From Corynebacterium tuberculostearicum (GTDB taxonomy: Bacteria; Actinomycetota; Actinomycetes; Mycobacteriales; Mycobacteriaceae), in assembly GCF_013408445.1 (NCBI RefSeq), contig NZ_JACBZL010000001.1:1612001-1676000 (forward strand): DNA of 64,000 nt, given 5' to 3'. This document shows positions 45,181-54,973 of the stretch, piece after piece. The notes beneath the pieces were generated by a model. It was not told the origin of the DNA. It worked only from the letters and a program-made list of their open reading frames with translations, and did no database searches. How positions within the stretch are numbered: position 1 is the stretch's first letter; the number at the start of each line of letters is the position of its first letter. The translations under genes and the position numbers were made by a program.

Positions 45181-48100
45181 CTAGGGCTGCCCGACGAGAC
45201 CAATGTCTGCGATGGTTGCCTTATCGGACTTGGGCAGCTCGGTGATCATGAGGAGGAGGCCGTCGAATTGCTCGGTGGTTTCCTCCAGCTCGATATCTTC
45301 CTTGCCGCTTTCGAACTTGCCCCTGGCCAGTTGGTGCAGGGAGCCAGCTTGTGGGTTTTCCGGATTGAAGCTGTCCTGATTTACGCCATAGACGGCGTAC
45401 TTTGCCCCAGTGGAGTTGGACTGCACCACCGGCAGTACCGCAAGGTGCGTTGGCGTATCCAAGGTGACGAGGACGCCGGTGTCCTCCTCTTCGGTGGACC
45501 AGGTGGTGGCCGTTTTGCCGTCGATAAGCGCTGCATAGTCCTTGTTATCAGGGACGGTAACCGCAGAGGAAGGCTGGAGACGCACCGGCGGGGTATCCGG
45601 AATGTCCGTGCTGCCATGGATGGTCTCGCTGACCGGGTTGGATGCCTCCACATTGCTGAGCAAGGACATGATCCAGGTGGTGAGCGCGGCCATTGCTACG
45701 ACGAAGATGGTGGCGAAGATGCCGATGACGATGACGCCGGAACCGGAATAACCGCGGCCGCCAAAGCCGGGTTCTTGCGCCGGGTCATCCTCTTGATCCG
45801 GTTCTACCTGTGCCTTCACCGGCAGGGCCTCAGGTGCTTCTTCTGGTTCATCCGGTGCGAAGTCGCGCAGGCGCTGGGCGATGCCGGCCAAGGTTAGCGC
45901 CTGTGCCTCTTGCAGCTCCTCCATCTTTTCCTCGCGGCTGTCCTCATCAGCACTATCGAGTCCGTAGTGCGCATCTTCGACGCGCTGGGCGGCCTCGTCC
46001 GCGGGAAGGTTGGCGTCCTCAGAAATATCGCGCAGCTTCTTCGGCGAAGGCTCCGTGGACTCTACGAGCAGCTCGAGGGCGGAGCTTAGAGCCTCGCGGT
46101 CGGTAGCGGCGGAGGTGCCATCCAGCACGGCGGGGAAGGCAACCTTGACCACGCCATCGGTAGAAACGCGGAAACGATCGCGGTGTTCCACGCCGAGGAT
46201 GAGGCCGGCATCGTGGGCAGCGGCGGCGTCTGCAAATAGCGGTGCAGTAGCACGAGCCACGGAATGGGGATCGAGGTTATCGGCCTCAGCCACCTGCTTA
46301 AGGGAGGTGCCCTCAAACCAATCCGCCACTACCAGGCAGCCAGTGCGATAAGACAGAACCTGGATATTATCCGCCACGGTATCGAGCTCCAGCTCGGCCA
46401 GGCGGCGGGTATTGCGCGAGATCTCTGCGGAGCGGCGGGCGGCAACTCCCGGAGTCGATGGCGCAATCGGCGCCAGGCTATTGGTATCGACGAACGTCAA
46501 GGCGACCAGTCGGCCGGTGGACTGTTCGCGTGCCTGCCAGAACTGCGCACCAGTGACCGCACCGTGATCTTGGAGCAGGCGGAAGCGGCCATCCGATACC
46601 GGGGCACCCGGCACGAGGCGTGGTCCGCGGACGATACCGGCGGACATCGGCGGCGGCACCAGGGTGGCGTTGAAGGCGTCCTGGGAGAATACCGGTTGAA
46701 TTTCCGGTACGTCGGGCTCCTCCAGCTCGATGGCCTTGGAGGAATCGACCTTGATGAAGCGGGACATGCCCGGGATGCGCTGTAGGGCACGGGCCAGGTT
46801 CTGGACCTCCGGCAAGGAGGACTTGGACAGCACCAGGCCGGTGGCGATGAGGAAGATGATGCCAAGCACCGCGACCTTGATCAGCGAGACGATGGACGGC
46901 AGATTCTCCGGGAGGAGCCAATTCACGCCCCAATACAGCGCCCAGGAGACGACCAAGCCCACCAGGCCGGCACCGGAAGCCCACAGCACGGTTTGGGTGA
47001 CGGCCTTGCCGCCGAGGCTGCCGAGCTTGCGCTTGAGCAGGAAGCCGCCAATGACCGCACCGGAGACGAAGCCAAAGCCATTGGCCGTACCGAGCAGAAT
47101 CACCACGCGGTCCGGGTTGGACGTCATCAATGGTGCCAAAAGCGTGAGGACGATCTTGGTCAGCGTGATGCCGGCGATGATGAAGGTAGGCGTCCAGGCT
47201 TCCTCGCGGGCATAGAACACGCGCAGGTGCAGCAGCACCAAGGCATACGGGATGAGCGTGAAGGCGGAGAAGCTGATGGTCAGGCCGAGCTGCTCGGCGC
47301 TCTCGGCGCCGTAGGCACCGTATTGGAAGAGGGCGCGGGCGATAGGAACGCCGAAGCCGGTCATAAAGATGACGATGGGGATAAGCGCGATGAAGGTCAG
47401 CTTGGAGCCTAGGGTGAGATCGCGGACCACGGCATCTACATCGCCGTCGGCGGCGTTGCGGGACAGGCGCGGCATAATCGCCGTCAGGAGCGTCACGCCG
47501 ATAACGCCATAAGGCACCTGCAGCATGAGCCAGGCATTCTGATAGACCAGCGGTGCGCCGGCATCCGCATAGGCGGCCACGCGGGAGGTGACCACGTAGC
47601 CCAGCTGGGAGATGGCCACATAAGTAATGATGGCCAAAGCCATGCCGCCGAATTGCTTGATGCGCGCATCCAGGCCCCATTTGGGGCGCAGATTAATGCC
47701 GGCCTTTTTCAGATACGGCAATAGGATGAGGCACTGCACCATCACCGCTGTGGTGGTGCCCAAGCCCAAGAGCATGACGTGGGGATCGGCCACCGGCGTG
47801 GGCTCATGCGGGTCTAGTTGGCCGGGCAGGAAGCGATAAGCCAGCAGCACGCCAATGGAGATGAAGTTATTGATCACCGGCGCCCAGGCGCCCGGACCAA
47901 AGATATTCTTGGTATTGAGCACGGCCTGGAAGAGGGCGAAGAGGCCGTAGAAAAGAATCTGCGGCAGGAGCAAGAAGGCCAAGGAAGTTGCCTGCACGGC
48001 ATTGGCCTTGGAATCTTCCGGCAGCATCATCCTGGTCAAGAAGGGGGCGAGCACCACAGAGGCGATGGTGACTATGCCCAGGATGGAAAAGGCCAGGGTA

Positions 48101-48609
48101 AATAGCCGCCGGACAAAGGTCTCGCCGCGGTCCGTGTCTTCCTTTTCGGCGCGCACGAGGACGGGCACAACCAGAGAGGTCAGCACCGCACCCAAAACGA
48201 TCTCGGTGACGAGGTTGGGAATCTGGTTGGCGCTGCTAAACGCAGTTCCCACCGTGGCGCCGAGCGTGGCGCCGATGAGCATCTGGCGCAAGAAGCCGGT
48301 GATGCGGGACAGCAGCGTCGCGATGGCCATCGTGCCTGTTGCGCGGATAACATCCTGATTGGATGATTCATTGTCTGCGTTGCGTCCAGTGAGCGCGGAC
48401 TTATCCTCCTCAGGAGGAACGGTGGTGTCCTTCACCGCTGGGGTGGGGCGCTTTTCTGGTACCGGAGCGGGAGGAGAGGCCTGGACGATGCGGCCGCGGG
48501 CACCCGCCGGGGCGGGGTGCTCTGCCGGCACGGCGGCATCCTTCGGGTCAACTACACCCGCAGGTGACTTCTCCACGTGTTCGGCCTCGCGGCCAGTCTT
48601 ATCAGTCAT
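45181..48609 (-). CDS. murJ: Lipid II flippase MurJ with C-terminal pseudokinase (Rv3910-like)
   Basis: 1142 residues. A disordered charged N terminus (about 1-95) precedes a 14-helix MurJ/MviN flippase region (about 100-630). The cytoplasmic part that follows resembles a protein kinase fold (RFRLLQDHGAVTGAQFWQAREQ, VALTFVD) without the canonical catalytic motifs, so a pseudokinase, as in mycobacteria, where it binds a phosphopeptide-recognising regulator. One further membrane helix (VIVIGIFATIFVVAMAALTTW, near residue 955) leads to an extracytoplasmic C-terminal domain with a discoidin-like pattern. It flips lipid II for peptidoglycan synthesis. Next gene upstream is the DUF6049-like protein, 18 bp away. 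Confidence 0.94.
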   Translation of the reverse strand: MTDKTGREAEHVEKSPAGVVDPKDAAVPAEHPAPAGARGRIVQASPPAPVPEKRPTPAVKDTTVPPEEDKSALTGRNADNESSNQDVIRATGTMAIATLLSRITGFLRQMLIGATLGATVGTAFSSANQIPNLVTEIVLGAVLTSLVVPVLVRAEKEDTDRGETFVRRLFTLAFSILGIVTIASVVLAPFLTRMMLPEDSKANAVQATSLAFLLLPQILFYGLFALFQAVLNTKNIFGPGAWAPVINNFISIGVLLAYRFLPGQLDPHEPTPVADPHVMLLGLGTTTAVMVQCLILLPYLKKAGINLRPKWGLDARIKQFGGMALAIITYVAISQLGYVVTSRVAAYADAGAPLVYQNAWLMLQVPYGVIGVTLLTAIMPRLSRNAADGDVDAVVRDLTLGSKLTFIALIPIVIFMTGFGVPIARALFQYGAYGAESAEQLGLTISFSAFTLIPYALVLLHLRVFYAREEAWTPTFIIAGITLTKIVLTLLAPLMTSNPDRVVILLGTANGFGFVSGAVIGGFLLKRKLGSLGGKAVTQTVLWASGAGLVGLVVSWALYWGVNWLLPENLPSIVSLIKVAVLGIIFLIATGLVLSKSSLPEVQNLARALQRIPGMSRFIKVDSSKAIELEEPDVPEIQPVFSQDAFNATLVPPPMSAGIVRGPRLVPGAPVSDGRFRLLQDHGAVTGAQFWQAREQSTGRLVALTFVDTNSLAPIAPSTPGVAARRSAEISRNTRRLAELELDTVADNIQVLSYRTGCLVVADWFEGTSLKQVAEADNLDPHSVARATAPLFADAAAAHDAGLILGVEHRDRFRVSTDGVVKVAFPAVLDGTSAATDREALSSALELLVESTEPSPKKLRDISEDANLPADEAAQRVEDAHYGLDSADEDSREEKMEELQEAQALTLAGIAQRLRDFAPDEPEEAPEALPVKAQVEPDQEDDPAQEPGFGGRGYSGSGVIVIGIFATIFVVAMAALTTWIMSLLSNVEASNPVSETIHGSTDIPDTPPVRLQPSSAVTVPDNKDYAALIDGKTATTWSTEEEDTGVLVTLDTPTHLAVLPVVQSNSTGAKYAVYGVNQDSFNPENPQAGSLHQLARGKFESGKEDIELEETTEQFDGLLLMITELPKSDKATIADIGLVGQP

Positions 48610-48627
48610 AGAGGATACAACTTCAAC

Positions 48628-50823
48628 TTACTTTTTAAGCCTTTGTGATTTTTTGCGCCGATGGCGGCCTAGCCGGAAGAGCGTGGCTAAGACCAGCGCA
48701 AGGGCGCCGACTATGCCGACGCCATACACGCTTACGATACCGGCACGCGTTTGCACAGCGATATTGATGGGCTCGGAGATGGTCTGCTTTTCTGGGGTAG
48801 CAAGCCACAGGCCAATGTCCGTGCGATCGGCGTCCTTAGGCATATCGGCGGTCATGGATACAGTAATAGACCCCTTGGCCGGAATACGGACGCTCTTGGG
48901 TGTGTTGAGGCGCGCGCCATCGGGGGCGTCGTATTGCAGCTTGGCCTCCACCGGTAGTGGCAGTCCATTTTCTGCCACGATGAGCAGCGGCGATGACTCA
49001 GATACGCGGGTATAGACATTGCCCGGTGGGATAAGCGCCACAGAAGAACGCAGGTCCCGCAGCGTATCGGAATGCACATCCATCGTATGAGTGAACCGGC
49101 GCTGCGCCTCTGCATTGCTTCCCAAGCTATCGCGGTTGGTCAGCGAGAGGGCGGCGAGCAGATCCCGGCGCAAAGGCAGGACGAATTCATAGCGAGTGAG
49201 CGCGATATCGGGCTCATCGACCATGATATTCATCAGCTCATCGGTATAGCGGGCCTGCTGTTCCACGCGGACGATATCGGATTCGGCAAAGGCGGCGGGA
49301 TCGCTAAAGGGGCTGCCGGGCAGTGAACCGGGCTCCGCGGTCTCCTGCTTCAGGCTGCCGACGGTGCGCGGATGGGACTTACCGGAAGCGATGAGTGCCT
49401 CGGCAGAGTCGAGTGCGTACTCGGCCGCGCTGGGATCCAAGTAATTGGGCAAGCGTGCCACGGTGTCATCGCTCGCGGCCAAGCTCAGTGCGGCGCCGCC
49501 GGTGATGGCACGAGAAAGATCGGAATCGAGCGAGTAATCGTAGCGCAGCTCTGGGTTGGAATAGCCCACCGTCTGTGGTTTGGAGCCGGTTTGGGCGAGG
49601 AGGGCGCCCAGGGAGGCGTCGAAAGTCACGGCGCGGCCGGGCCACGAAGTATTATCCGCCACCAATGCGGGCAGGGGCAGCTGCTGATCCACATAGCCGG
49701 AGCCGACGGCGAGCACGGTGGTGGCCGGCTTGGCACCGAGAATTCGCTCGATGGTGTGATTGCCGCGTTGCAGTCCTTCGTAGGTAAGGAAGGGATTATT
49801 CGCTTTGGCCACGGAGGAAGCATTGGCGTTCGCCCACGGCATAGACATAAAGCAATCGAGCTCGCGCAGGCGCTTGAGCCAGCGGGCGGCATCCTCTTTC
49901 CCTGAGCCGGGTTCGAGGTGCACATCGTCCTCGTTAGTGAACCATGAATCGCGCAGGCGCTTAGGGCGCTCGGCTTGAGCTGGGCGGGCAGAGCCCACCT
50001 TATAGCCCTCCGCCATGCGGTTGACCGTATCCAAGAGGGCGGGATCGATGGCTACGCAGCCTGCCCCGCGCAGGTCGTGGTCGGCGTACGTGCTGACCAA
50101 GCGATCGAGCCGGCCGCCCTCAGTCAGTTCATCTGCTAACTCATCAGAGGAGAGGATAAGCTCCTCTCCCCCAGCGCCGCCTGGTATCGAGTCGATATCG
50201 GAGCTGATGGGATAGATCACGGTGAGATCGTGGGGTGTGGGATCTGAGGGGGCATCGCCAAGCGCCTGCTCCTTCCCCTTCACCTGGCCTACCAGGCGCT
50301 CCTCCGCAAAGCTAACCGCCTCGCCGCCTACGGTGCCGGTGAGGGTAAACAGCAGCGGATAGGAGCCAGGCTCTTCGATGGCCAGGGTCTGCTCCCCGTG
50401 CAGGGAGGTGGGAACCTGGAAGGTGACCTCCCGGGATTCGCCCGGCTGCAGGGGCGCGGTGGTGGTGCTGGGACCGTAATACGGGAATTCGCCGGTGGCC
50501 AGCTGCGTGCGGGCCTGCGCGGTATCCTCCACGGCATTGCCGCGGCGGCTCGTGAGCTGGAGATCCTCCATGGCTTCATCGGTAGGATTGTGCAGCCGGA
50601 AGGTCAGTTTCAGGTTCTTGCCCACGGTAAAGGGCTCGGCCGCAAGGAGATCAAGAGTGGCCCGCTCCGGCCCGCGCGCGCCCAACCATGCCTGGATATC
50701 CTGCTGCTTTTCGGCGGCCGAGTCCATCTGCGCGGCGGCCTCTGGTAGCGGCAGGCACACGCCCCACCCCGCTACCGCCATGCAGCCGCCCACGACGGCC
50801 CAAGACTTCAGGCGCTGGCGCAT
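48628..50823 (-). CDS. Large secreted/membrane protein, DUF6049-like (Rv3909-like)
   Basis: 731 residues. An N-terminal signal (about residues 9-30, ending EAAAQ) and one C-terminal membrane helix (VYGVGIVGALALVLATLFRLG) followed by a basic tail place the bulk outside the membrane. The extracytoplasmic part has an early beta-rich domain and a YPISSDIDSIPGG region. The mycobacterial homologue sits in the same place beside murJ and is important for growth; its biochemical role is unknown. It starts inside the NUDIX gene's stop (TAATG), so the three genes form a coupled unit. Confidence 0.85.
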   Translation of the reverse strand: MRQRLKSWAVVGGCMAVAGWGVCLPLPEAAAQMDSAAEKQQDIQAWLGARGPERATLDLLAAEPFTVGKNLKLTFRLHNPTDEAMEDLQLTSRRGNAVEDTAQARTQLATGEFPYYGPSTTTAPLQPGESREVTFQVPTSLHGEQTLAIEEPGSYPLLFTLTGTVGGEAVSFAEERLVGQVKGKEQALGDAPSDPTPHDLTVIYPISSDIDSIPGGAGGEELILSSDELADELTEGGRLDRLVSTYADHDLRGAGCVAIDPALLDTVNRMAEGYKVGSARPAQAERPKRLRDSWFTNEDDVHLEPGSGKEDAARWLKRLRELDCFMSMPWANANASSVAKANNPFLTYEGLQRGNHTIERILGAKPATTVLAVGSGYVDQQLPLPALVADNTSWPGRAVTFDASLGALLAQTGSKPQTVGYSNPELRYDYSLDSDLSRAITGGAALSLAASDDTVARLPNYLDPSAAEYALDSAEALIASGKSHPRTVGSLKQETAEPGSLPGSPFSDPAAFAESDIVRVEQQARYTDELMNIMVDEPDIALTRYEFVLPLRRDLLAALSLTNRDSLGSNAEAQRRFTHTMDVHSDTLRDLRSSVALIPPGNVYTRVSESSPLLIVAENGLPLPVEAKLQYDAPDGARLNTPKSVRIPAKGSITVSMTADMPKDADRTDIGLWLATPEKQTISEPINIAVQTRAGIVSVYGVGIVGALALVLATLFRLGRHRRKKSQRLKK

Positions 50824-51476
50824 TACCGTGGGGTCACTTTCCCCGCCGCGGCTTCCTTTCGTGCGAGATCGGGAAGGAGATCATGCGCGATGCGCGCCAG
50901 CTTTCGCTCATCGGCGTAGGCCAAGTGCTCGATGAGTTCAGAGACGGGGATCCACGAGACCTCAGTGACCTCTGGATCCTCATCGTTCATAATGCCGTCT
51001 ACAAAACGCAGCAGGTGGTGGTGCACGGTCTTATGGATGCGTACCCCATCAGAGACGAACCAGTAATCAATCATGCCGAGGTCCGCAAAAACCTCACCAG
51101 AAATGCCGGTTTCTTCCCATACCTCGCGTTCAGCGGTGACCTCCTTGGCCTCGCCATTTTCCACGTGGCCCTTGGGCATGGACCACAGCAGGCGCCCGCG
51201 GCGGTCGAGGCGGCCGATGAGCGCCACATAGAGCCGGGAAAGGTCGACGTTGCCATTGGCATCGACGCACTCCGCCAAGCCGGAGACAACGAGGCCGCCC
51301 GCGGAGGTTTCATCGCGGGTTTCCATGGCAGTGGATTGGCCATTGCCACCGCGGTAGGGCTTGCGCTGCTGAGTGGTGCGGCGCGCGCGATTATCCGGCC
51401 GGCGGCGCCGCCTGCGCCGAGACCGGTTGCGGTTGCGGCCGCCTCCCTTGGAGGGGCCCTGTTCTTGGTTAGTCAT
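50823..51476 (-). CDS. NUDIX hydrolase (Rv3908/MutT4-like)
   Basis: 217 residues from the ATG at 51476; a TTG three codons upstream is less likely because a -10 box 8 nt before the ATG predicts a leaderless start. The first 55 residues are disordered and very basic (Arg/Asn-rich), which is unusual for the family. The NUDIX box reads [20 protein letters not shown], matching GX5EX7REUXEEXGU. Such enzymes hydrolyse nucleoside diphosphates linked to another moiety, such as oxidised or capped nucleotides. It diverges from pcnA with a 28-bp gap. Confidence 0.88.
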   Translation of the reverse strand: MTNQEQGPSKGGGRNRNRSRRRRRRRPDNRARRTTQQRKPYRGGNGQSTAMETRDETSAGGLVVSGLAECVDANGNVDLSRLYVALIGRLDRRGRLLWSMPKGHVENGEAKEVTAEREVWEETGISGEVFADLGMIDYWFVSDGVRIHKTVHHHLLRFVDGIMNDEDPEVTEVSWIPVSELIEHLAYADERKLARIAHDLLPDLARKEAAAGKVTPR

Positions 51477-51484
51477 CCTTACCA

Positions 51485-51490
51485 ATCGTA
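51485..51490 (-). promoter_or_regulatory. -10 box, leaderless start of the NUDIX gene
   Basis: On the minus strand TACGAT ends 8 nt before the ATG at 51476. It nearly abuts the oppositely oriented -10 box of pcnA at 51492-51497. Confidence 0.5.
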
Positions 51491-51491
51491 G

Positions 51492-51497
51492 TAGACT
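51492..51497 (+). promoter_or_regulatory. -10 box, leaderless start of pcnA
   Basis: TAGACT ends 7 nt before the GTG at 51505, placing transcription start at the start codon. No ribosome site is visible. One base separates it from the -10 box of the divergent NUDIX gene. Confidence 0.55.
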
Positions 51498-51504
51498 CTC
51501 ACCC

Positions 51505-52941
51505 GTGAATTTTCAGGACACTCAGCTAATCGGCGTTCTTGCCCGCGCGGAATCCACCGTCTCCTCCCTCAGTAGCCTGCTGGGCGGACTGGTGGAGAAA
51601 TTTGCCGCGCGCGGCTACTCGCTCTACCTCGTGGGCGGCTCTGTGCGCGATGCGCTTTTGGGCCGCTTGGGAAATGACCTGGACTTTACTACCCCGGCTC
51701 GCCCCGAGGTGGTCAAGGAGATCCTCGATGAGTGGGCCGAAACCGTGTGGGATACCGGCATAGACTTCGGTACCGTCTCCGCGGCCTACAAGGGCCAGCA
51801 GATTGAGATCACTACCTTCCGCTCCGATTCTTATGACGGCCAGTCCCGCAATCCTGAGGTGGTTTACGGTGACACCTTGGAAGGCGATCTTGTCCGGCGC
51901 GACTTCAAGGCCAATGCGATGGCCATTGAGCTGCTTGCCGACGCCTCCTTTAAGTTCCACGATCCCCTCCACGGCCTCCGAGACATAGCTGACCGGGTGC
52001 TCGATACCCCGGATAAGCCGGAGATCTCCTTCCACGATGATCCTCTCCGCATGCTGCGTGCGGCTCGGTTTGCCTCCCAGCTAGAATTTCGCGTGGCCGA
52101 TCGCGTCGTGGAGGCCATGCGGGATATGGCTGGTGAGATCCAGCGCATCACCGTGGAGCGCGTGCAGGTGGAGCTGGATAAGCTCATCTGCGGCACGGCC
52201 CCGTGGGATGGCATTGATCTACTGGTATCTACGGGAATCGCGGACTATATCTTCCCGGAGATCCCCGCGCTACGCATGACCGCGGACGAACACGCGCAGC
52301 ACAAGGACGTCTATGCCCACTCGCTCAAGGTGCTAAGCCAGGCCATGGATCAAGAGGAAGATGGTCCAGACCTCGTTCTGCGCTGGGCGGCGCTGCTGCA
52401 CGATATTGGCAAGCCGGATACCTTTGATAACACCGATGGCAAGGTCTCCTTCCACCACCACGAGGTGGTGGGCGCCAAGCTCGCCCGCAAGCGCCTGCGG
52501 AAGTTGAAATACCCCAAGGCCACTACGGAGGCCATCGGCCAACTGGTTTATTTGCATATGCGCTTCCACGGGTTTGGGGAAAATCAGTGGACTGATTCCG
52601 CCGTGCGCCGCTATGTCACCGACGCCGGCGATCTCCTTCCCCGATTGCACAAGCTGGTGCGCGCCGATTGCACCACCCGCAATGCCAAGAAGGCCCGTCG
52701 CCTCCAGCGCACCTACGATCAGCTGGAAGAGCGCATCGAAGAGATCGGCCGCAAGGAGGACCTGGCGCGCGTGCGTCCAGACCTCGACGGCAACGAGATC
52801 ATGGAGATCTTAGGCCTCCAGCCCGGCCCTGAGGTGGGCCAGGCGTGGTCCTATCTCAAGGAGCTGCGCCTCGAGCATGGACCCCTCGAGCGCGAGGACG
52901 CGATTGCGAAGTTGCGCGAGTGGTGGGATTCTAAACAGTGA
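51505..52941 (+). CDS. pcnA: CCA tRNA nucleotidyltransferase / poly(A) polymerase family
   Basis: 478 residues from a GTG at 51505. The open frame extends upstream to 51373, but that part is antisense to the NUDIX gene and the -10 box supports the GTG. The nucleotidyltransferase head contains [14 protein letters not shown] and the catalytic NDLDFTT acidic pair. The tRNA-binding domain follows, then an HD domain with [12 protein letters not shown]. It adds or repairs the CCA end of tRNAs. The yqgE gene starts at its stop codon (TGATG), so both are co-translated. Mycobacteria have this gene beside mutT4 as well. Confidence 0.95.
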   Translation: MNFQDTQLIGVLARAESTVSSLSSLLGGLVEKFAARGYSLYLVGGSVRDALLGRLGNDLDFTTPARPEVVKEILDEWAETVWDTGIDFGTVSAAYKGQQIEITTFRSDSYDGQSRNPEVVYGDTLEGDLVRRDFKANAMAIELLADASFKFHDPLHGLRDIADRVLDTPDKPEISFHDDPLRMLRAARFASQLEFRVADRVVEAMRDMAGEIQRITVERVQVELDKLICGTAPWDGIDLLVSTGIADYIFPEIPALRMTADEHAQHKDVYAHSLKVLSQAMDQEEDGPDLVLRWAALLHDIGKPDTFDNTDGKVSFHHHEVVGAKLARKRLRKLKYPKATTEAIGQLVYLHMRFHGFGENQWTDSAVRRYVTDAGDLLPRLHKLVRADCTTRNAKKARRLQRTYDQLEERIEEIGRKEDLARVRPDLDGNEIMEILGLQPGPEVGQAWSYLKELRLEHGPLEREDAIAKLREWWDSKQ

Positions 52942-53537
52942 TGTTTGCCGATAGATTATTCAACGCCCTCGAGCGCAATGACCCCGCCCCCGGCCAGCTG
53001 CTCATCGCCGCTCCGGGCATGCTTTCGCCGGAATTCGCCCGTTCCGTCATTCTCGTCATTGAGCACAATGACATGATGACCTTCGGCGTGGATCTGACCA
53101 AGCGCTCCGAGGTGGCGATTTTCAATGTGCTGCCAGAATGGCTTCCCGTTGTGGCCAAGCCGCAGGCGCTGTACATCGGCGGCCCGCTCAATCAGCAATC
53201 CGTCGTAGGGCTCGCGCAGACCAACCAGGGCGTCGATCCGGACAAGCACGACCGACTCACCCGCCTCGCCCCGCGCCTCGCGCATGTGGATCTGCGCGCG
53301 GAGCCGGAAGAGATAGAGCCCTTGGTCTCGGGTATGCGCATGTTTGCCGGCTACGCCGAGTGGGGCCCGGGCCAGCTAGAAGAGGAAATCGAGGCCGGCG
53401 AATGGTTCGTCTCCCCTGCCCTGGCCCAAGACGTTATTACGCCGGGCCCGGCCGACCTCTGGTCCGATGTTATGAAGCGCCAACCCATGCCGTTGCCGTT
53501 GTACTCCACCTATCCTGTCAACGTGGAAGACAATTAA
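52941..53537 (+). CDS. YqgE/AlgH-family protein
   Basis: 198 residues from the ATG at 52941, overlapping the pcnA stop codon; a GTG one codon earlier is also possible. The family signature is clear from GQLLIAAPGMLSPEFARSVILVIEHND near the N terminus, LYIGGPLNQ, and the closing GYAEWGPGQLEEEIEAGEW. The domain is a small cytoplasmic alpha/beta fold of unknown biochemical role; the name comes from work on alginate regulation in other bacteria. Length is normal. Confidence 0.92.
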   Translation: MFADRLFNALERNDPAPGQLLIAAPGMLSPEFARSVILVIEHNDMMTFGVDLTKRSEVAIFNVLPEWLPVVAKPQALYIGGPLNQQSVVGLAQTNQGVDPDKHDRLTRLAPRLAHVDLRAEPEEIEPLVSGMRMFAGYAEWGPGQLEEEIEAGEWFVSPALAQDVITPGPADLWSDVMKRQPMPLPLYSTYPVNVEDN

Positions 53538-53563
53538 TTCCTATCGAGCTGCAGGCAGTGGGC

Positions 53564-53569
53564 TACACT
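53564..53569 (+). promoter_or_regulatory. -10 box, leaderless start of the AzlC/BrnF-type gene
   Basis: TACACT ends 7 nt before the ATG at 53577. No Shine-Dalgarno is visible between them. Confidence 0.45.
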
Positions 53570-53576
53570 AGCCCGC

Positions 53577-54305
53577 ATGCGTGAGGATATTGCACAAGGC
53601 TTGCGGGATACCTGGGCCGCCGCCATCGGCCTTATTCCCCTCGGCCTAGCCTTCGGCCTGCTCATGGTCCAATCTGGCTTCAGTTGGTGGTGGACGCCTA
53701 TTTTCTCCATCGTCATTTACGCCGGCTCGATGGAGTTCCTCGCCATTTCCATGGTCACCGGCGGCGCCACAGCCGTGGCTTCTCTAGTCACCGGTTTCAT
53801 GGTGAACTTCCGCCATATTTTCTATGGCCTCACCTTTCCCCGCCACCGCATTCGCTCGCGCCTAGGCAGGGCTTATTCCACCTACGCGCTTACCGACGAA
53901 ACCTATGCCATCGTCTCCTCCCTCCCCACCGATGACCGTCCGACCGGGGCCCGGATCCTCACCATCCAAATTTTTTGTCAGGCCCTGTGGGTAGGCGGTG
54001 GCATTGTCGGTGCTCTCGCCGGCCAGGTCATTCCCTCTACCGTGCAGGGCATGGAATTCGCCCTAGTGGCGCTGTTCGTCGTGCTGGCTATGGATTCCTT
54101 CCGCAATAACCAGGACCTTTCTTTACCCCTAAGCGCGGCGATGGTGGGGATCCTCGCGGCCGCCTTCGCCCCTGGACAACTCCTCATGGTGGCCCTGAGC
54201 GCCTACTTCATCCTGCTCATTATTCGGTACCTATCCCCACGCGTCGATGCGGCTTTTACCTTGCGTAGACGAGGCGACGTTAAGAGATTCCGTGAGGAGT
54301 ACTAA
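53577..54305 (+). CDS. Amino-acid exporter large subunit, AzlC/BrnF type
   Basis: 242 residues with eight or so membrane helices. The AzlC pattern is present: GLRDTWAAAIGLIPLGLAFGLLM at the start and IYAGSMEFLAISMVTGG in helix 2-3, followed by NFRHIFYGLTFPRH. The C-terminal 20 residues are basic. With the small AzlD-type partner encoded next, it should export branched-chain amino acids and methionine, as the C. glutamicum BrnFE system does. No lrp-type regulator gene lies beside it here. The partner ATG begins at its stop codon. Confidence 0.9.
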   Translation: MREDIAQGLRDTWAAAIGLIPLGLAFGLLMVQSGFSWWWTPIFSIVIYAGSMEFLAISMVTGGATAVASLVTGFMVNFRHIFYGLTFPRHRIRSRLGRAYSTYALTDETYAIVSSLPTDDRPTGARILTIQIFCQALWVGGGIVGALAGQVIPSTVQGMEFALVALFVVLAMDSFRNNQDLSLPLSAAMVGILAAAFAPGQLLMVALSAYFILLIIRYLSPRVDAAFTLRRRGDVKRFREEY

Positions 54306-54637
54306 TGCCCGCTGGAATCACCCTTGCTTCCATCGCGGCCGTCCTAGTTCCCGTCGGCCTCATTACCGTTGTACTACGCCAACTTCCTTTCTCCTTTGTG
54401 AAATGGATGAAGGATAGTCAGTTCTTTTCCTTGCTCGGCATGATGATGCCTGTCGGAGTGATGACCATCTTGGTGGTGTATACCGTCCACGGGCAGTCCA
54501 GCGCCCCCGGTGGCATCTGGGCGGCTCTCCTCGGAGTGGTGGTCACTTTCCTGCTGCATCTGTGGAAGCGGGAGTCTGCGCTGTCCATCTTCGGCGGAAC
54601 CGCCTTCTATATGCTCCTCGTCAACGTAGTCTTGTAG
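54305..54637 (+). CDS. Amino-acid exporter small subunit, AzlD/BrnE type
   Basis: 110 residues with four hydrophobic helices (ITLASIAAVLVPVGLITVVL; FSLLGMMMPVGVMTILVVYTV; GGIWAALLGVVVTFLLHLW; TAFYMLLVNVVL). Size, helix number and position immediately after the AzlC-type gene (start codon overlapping its stop) identify it as the AzlD-type partner. The pair forms the exporter. Confidence 0.9.
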   Translation: MPAGITLASIAAVLVPVGLITVVLRQLPFSFVKWMKDSQFFSLLGMMMPVGVMTILVVYTVHGQSSAPGGIWAALLGVVVTFLLHLWKRESALSIFGGTAFYMLLVNVVL

Positions 54638-54649
54638 CCCTTGCGATTC

Positions 54650-54958
54650 TTATAGGCCGAACTTGGCGGTGGCTTCGGACCACAGGGCGTCGAACCGAGA
54701 CTGGTCCACGTACTGCGTGCTAATGTCCGGAAAATCGTCGTAGGTGTCCGGGTGAGGGACAACCTCTTGCGGCTGATCCACGTTGCCCGTGGAACTACTC
54801 GGTGTTGCTACCCCGACGATGGCATCCGAGGGATCAAGCGCAATCATGCGCACCATGCGGCAGCTGCGGGCATCGCGCTCTTCCATTTCCGCCATGTGAA
54901 TTGCTGAGCCGACGCCGGGCACATTCAGTTCGGTTCGTACGTAAAGGTAATTCGTCAT
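54650..54958 (-). CDS. Small protein of unknown function (possibly DUF6881-like)
   Basis: 102 residues starting MTNYLYVRTELNVPG. There is no signal peptide or membrane helix. The N-terminal 45 residues look like a small beta-rich fold with an RSCRMVRMIALDPSD centre, and the C-terminal part has PHPDTYDDFPDIST. The first part faintly resembles DUF6881 proteins, but not enough to assign. It lies alone between the converging exporter genes and the SBF gene. Confidence 0.6.
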   Translation of the reverse strand: MTNYLYVRTELNVPGVGSAIHMAEMEERDARSCRMVRMIALDPSDAIVGVATPSSSTGNVDQPQEVVPHPDTYDDFPDISTQYVDQSRFDALWSEATAKFGL

Positions 54959-54973
54959 GGCACTTAAGTGTAG

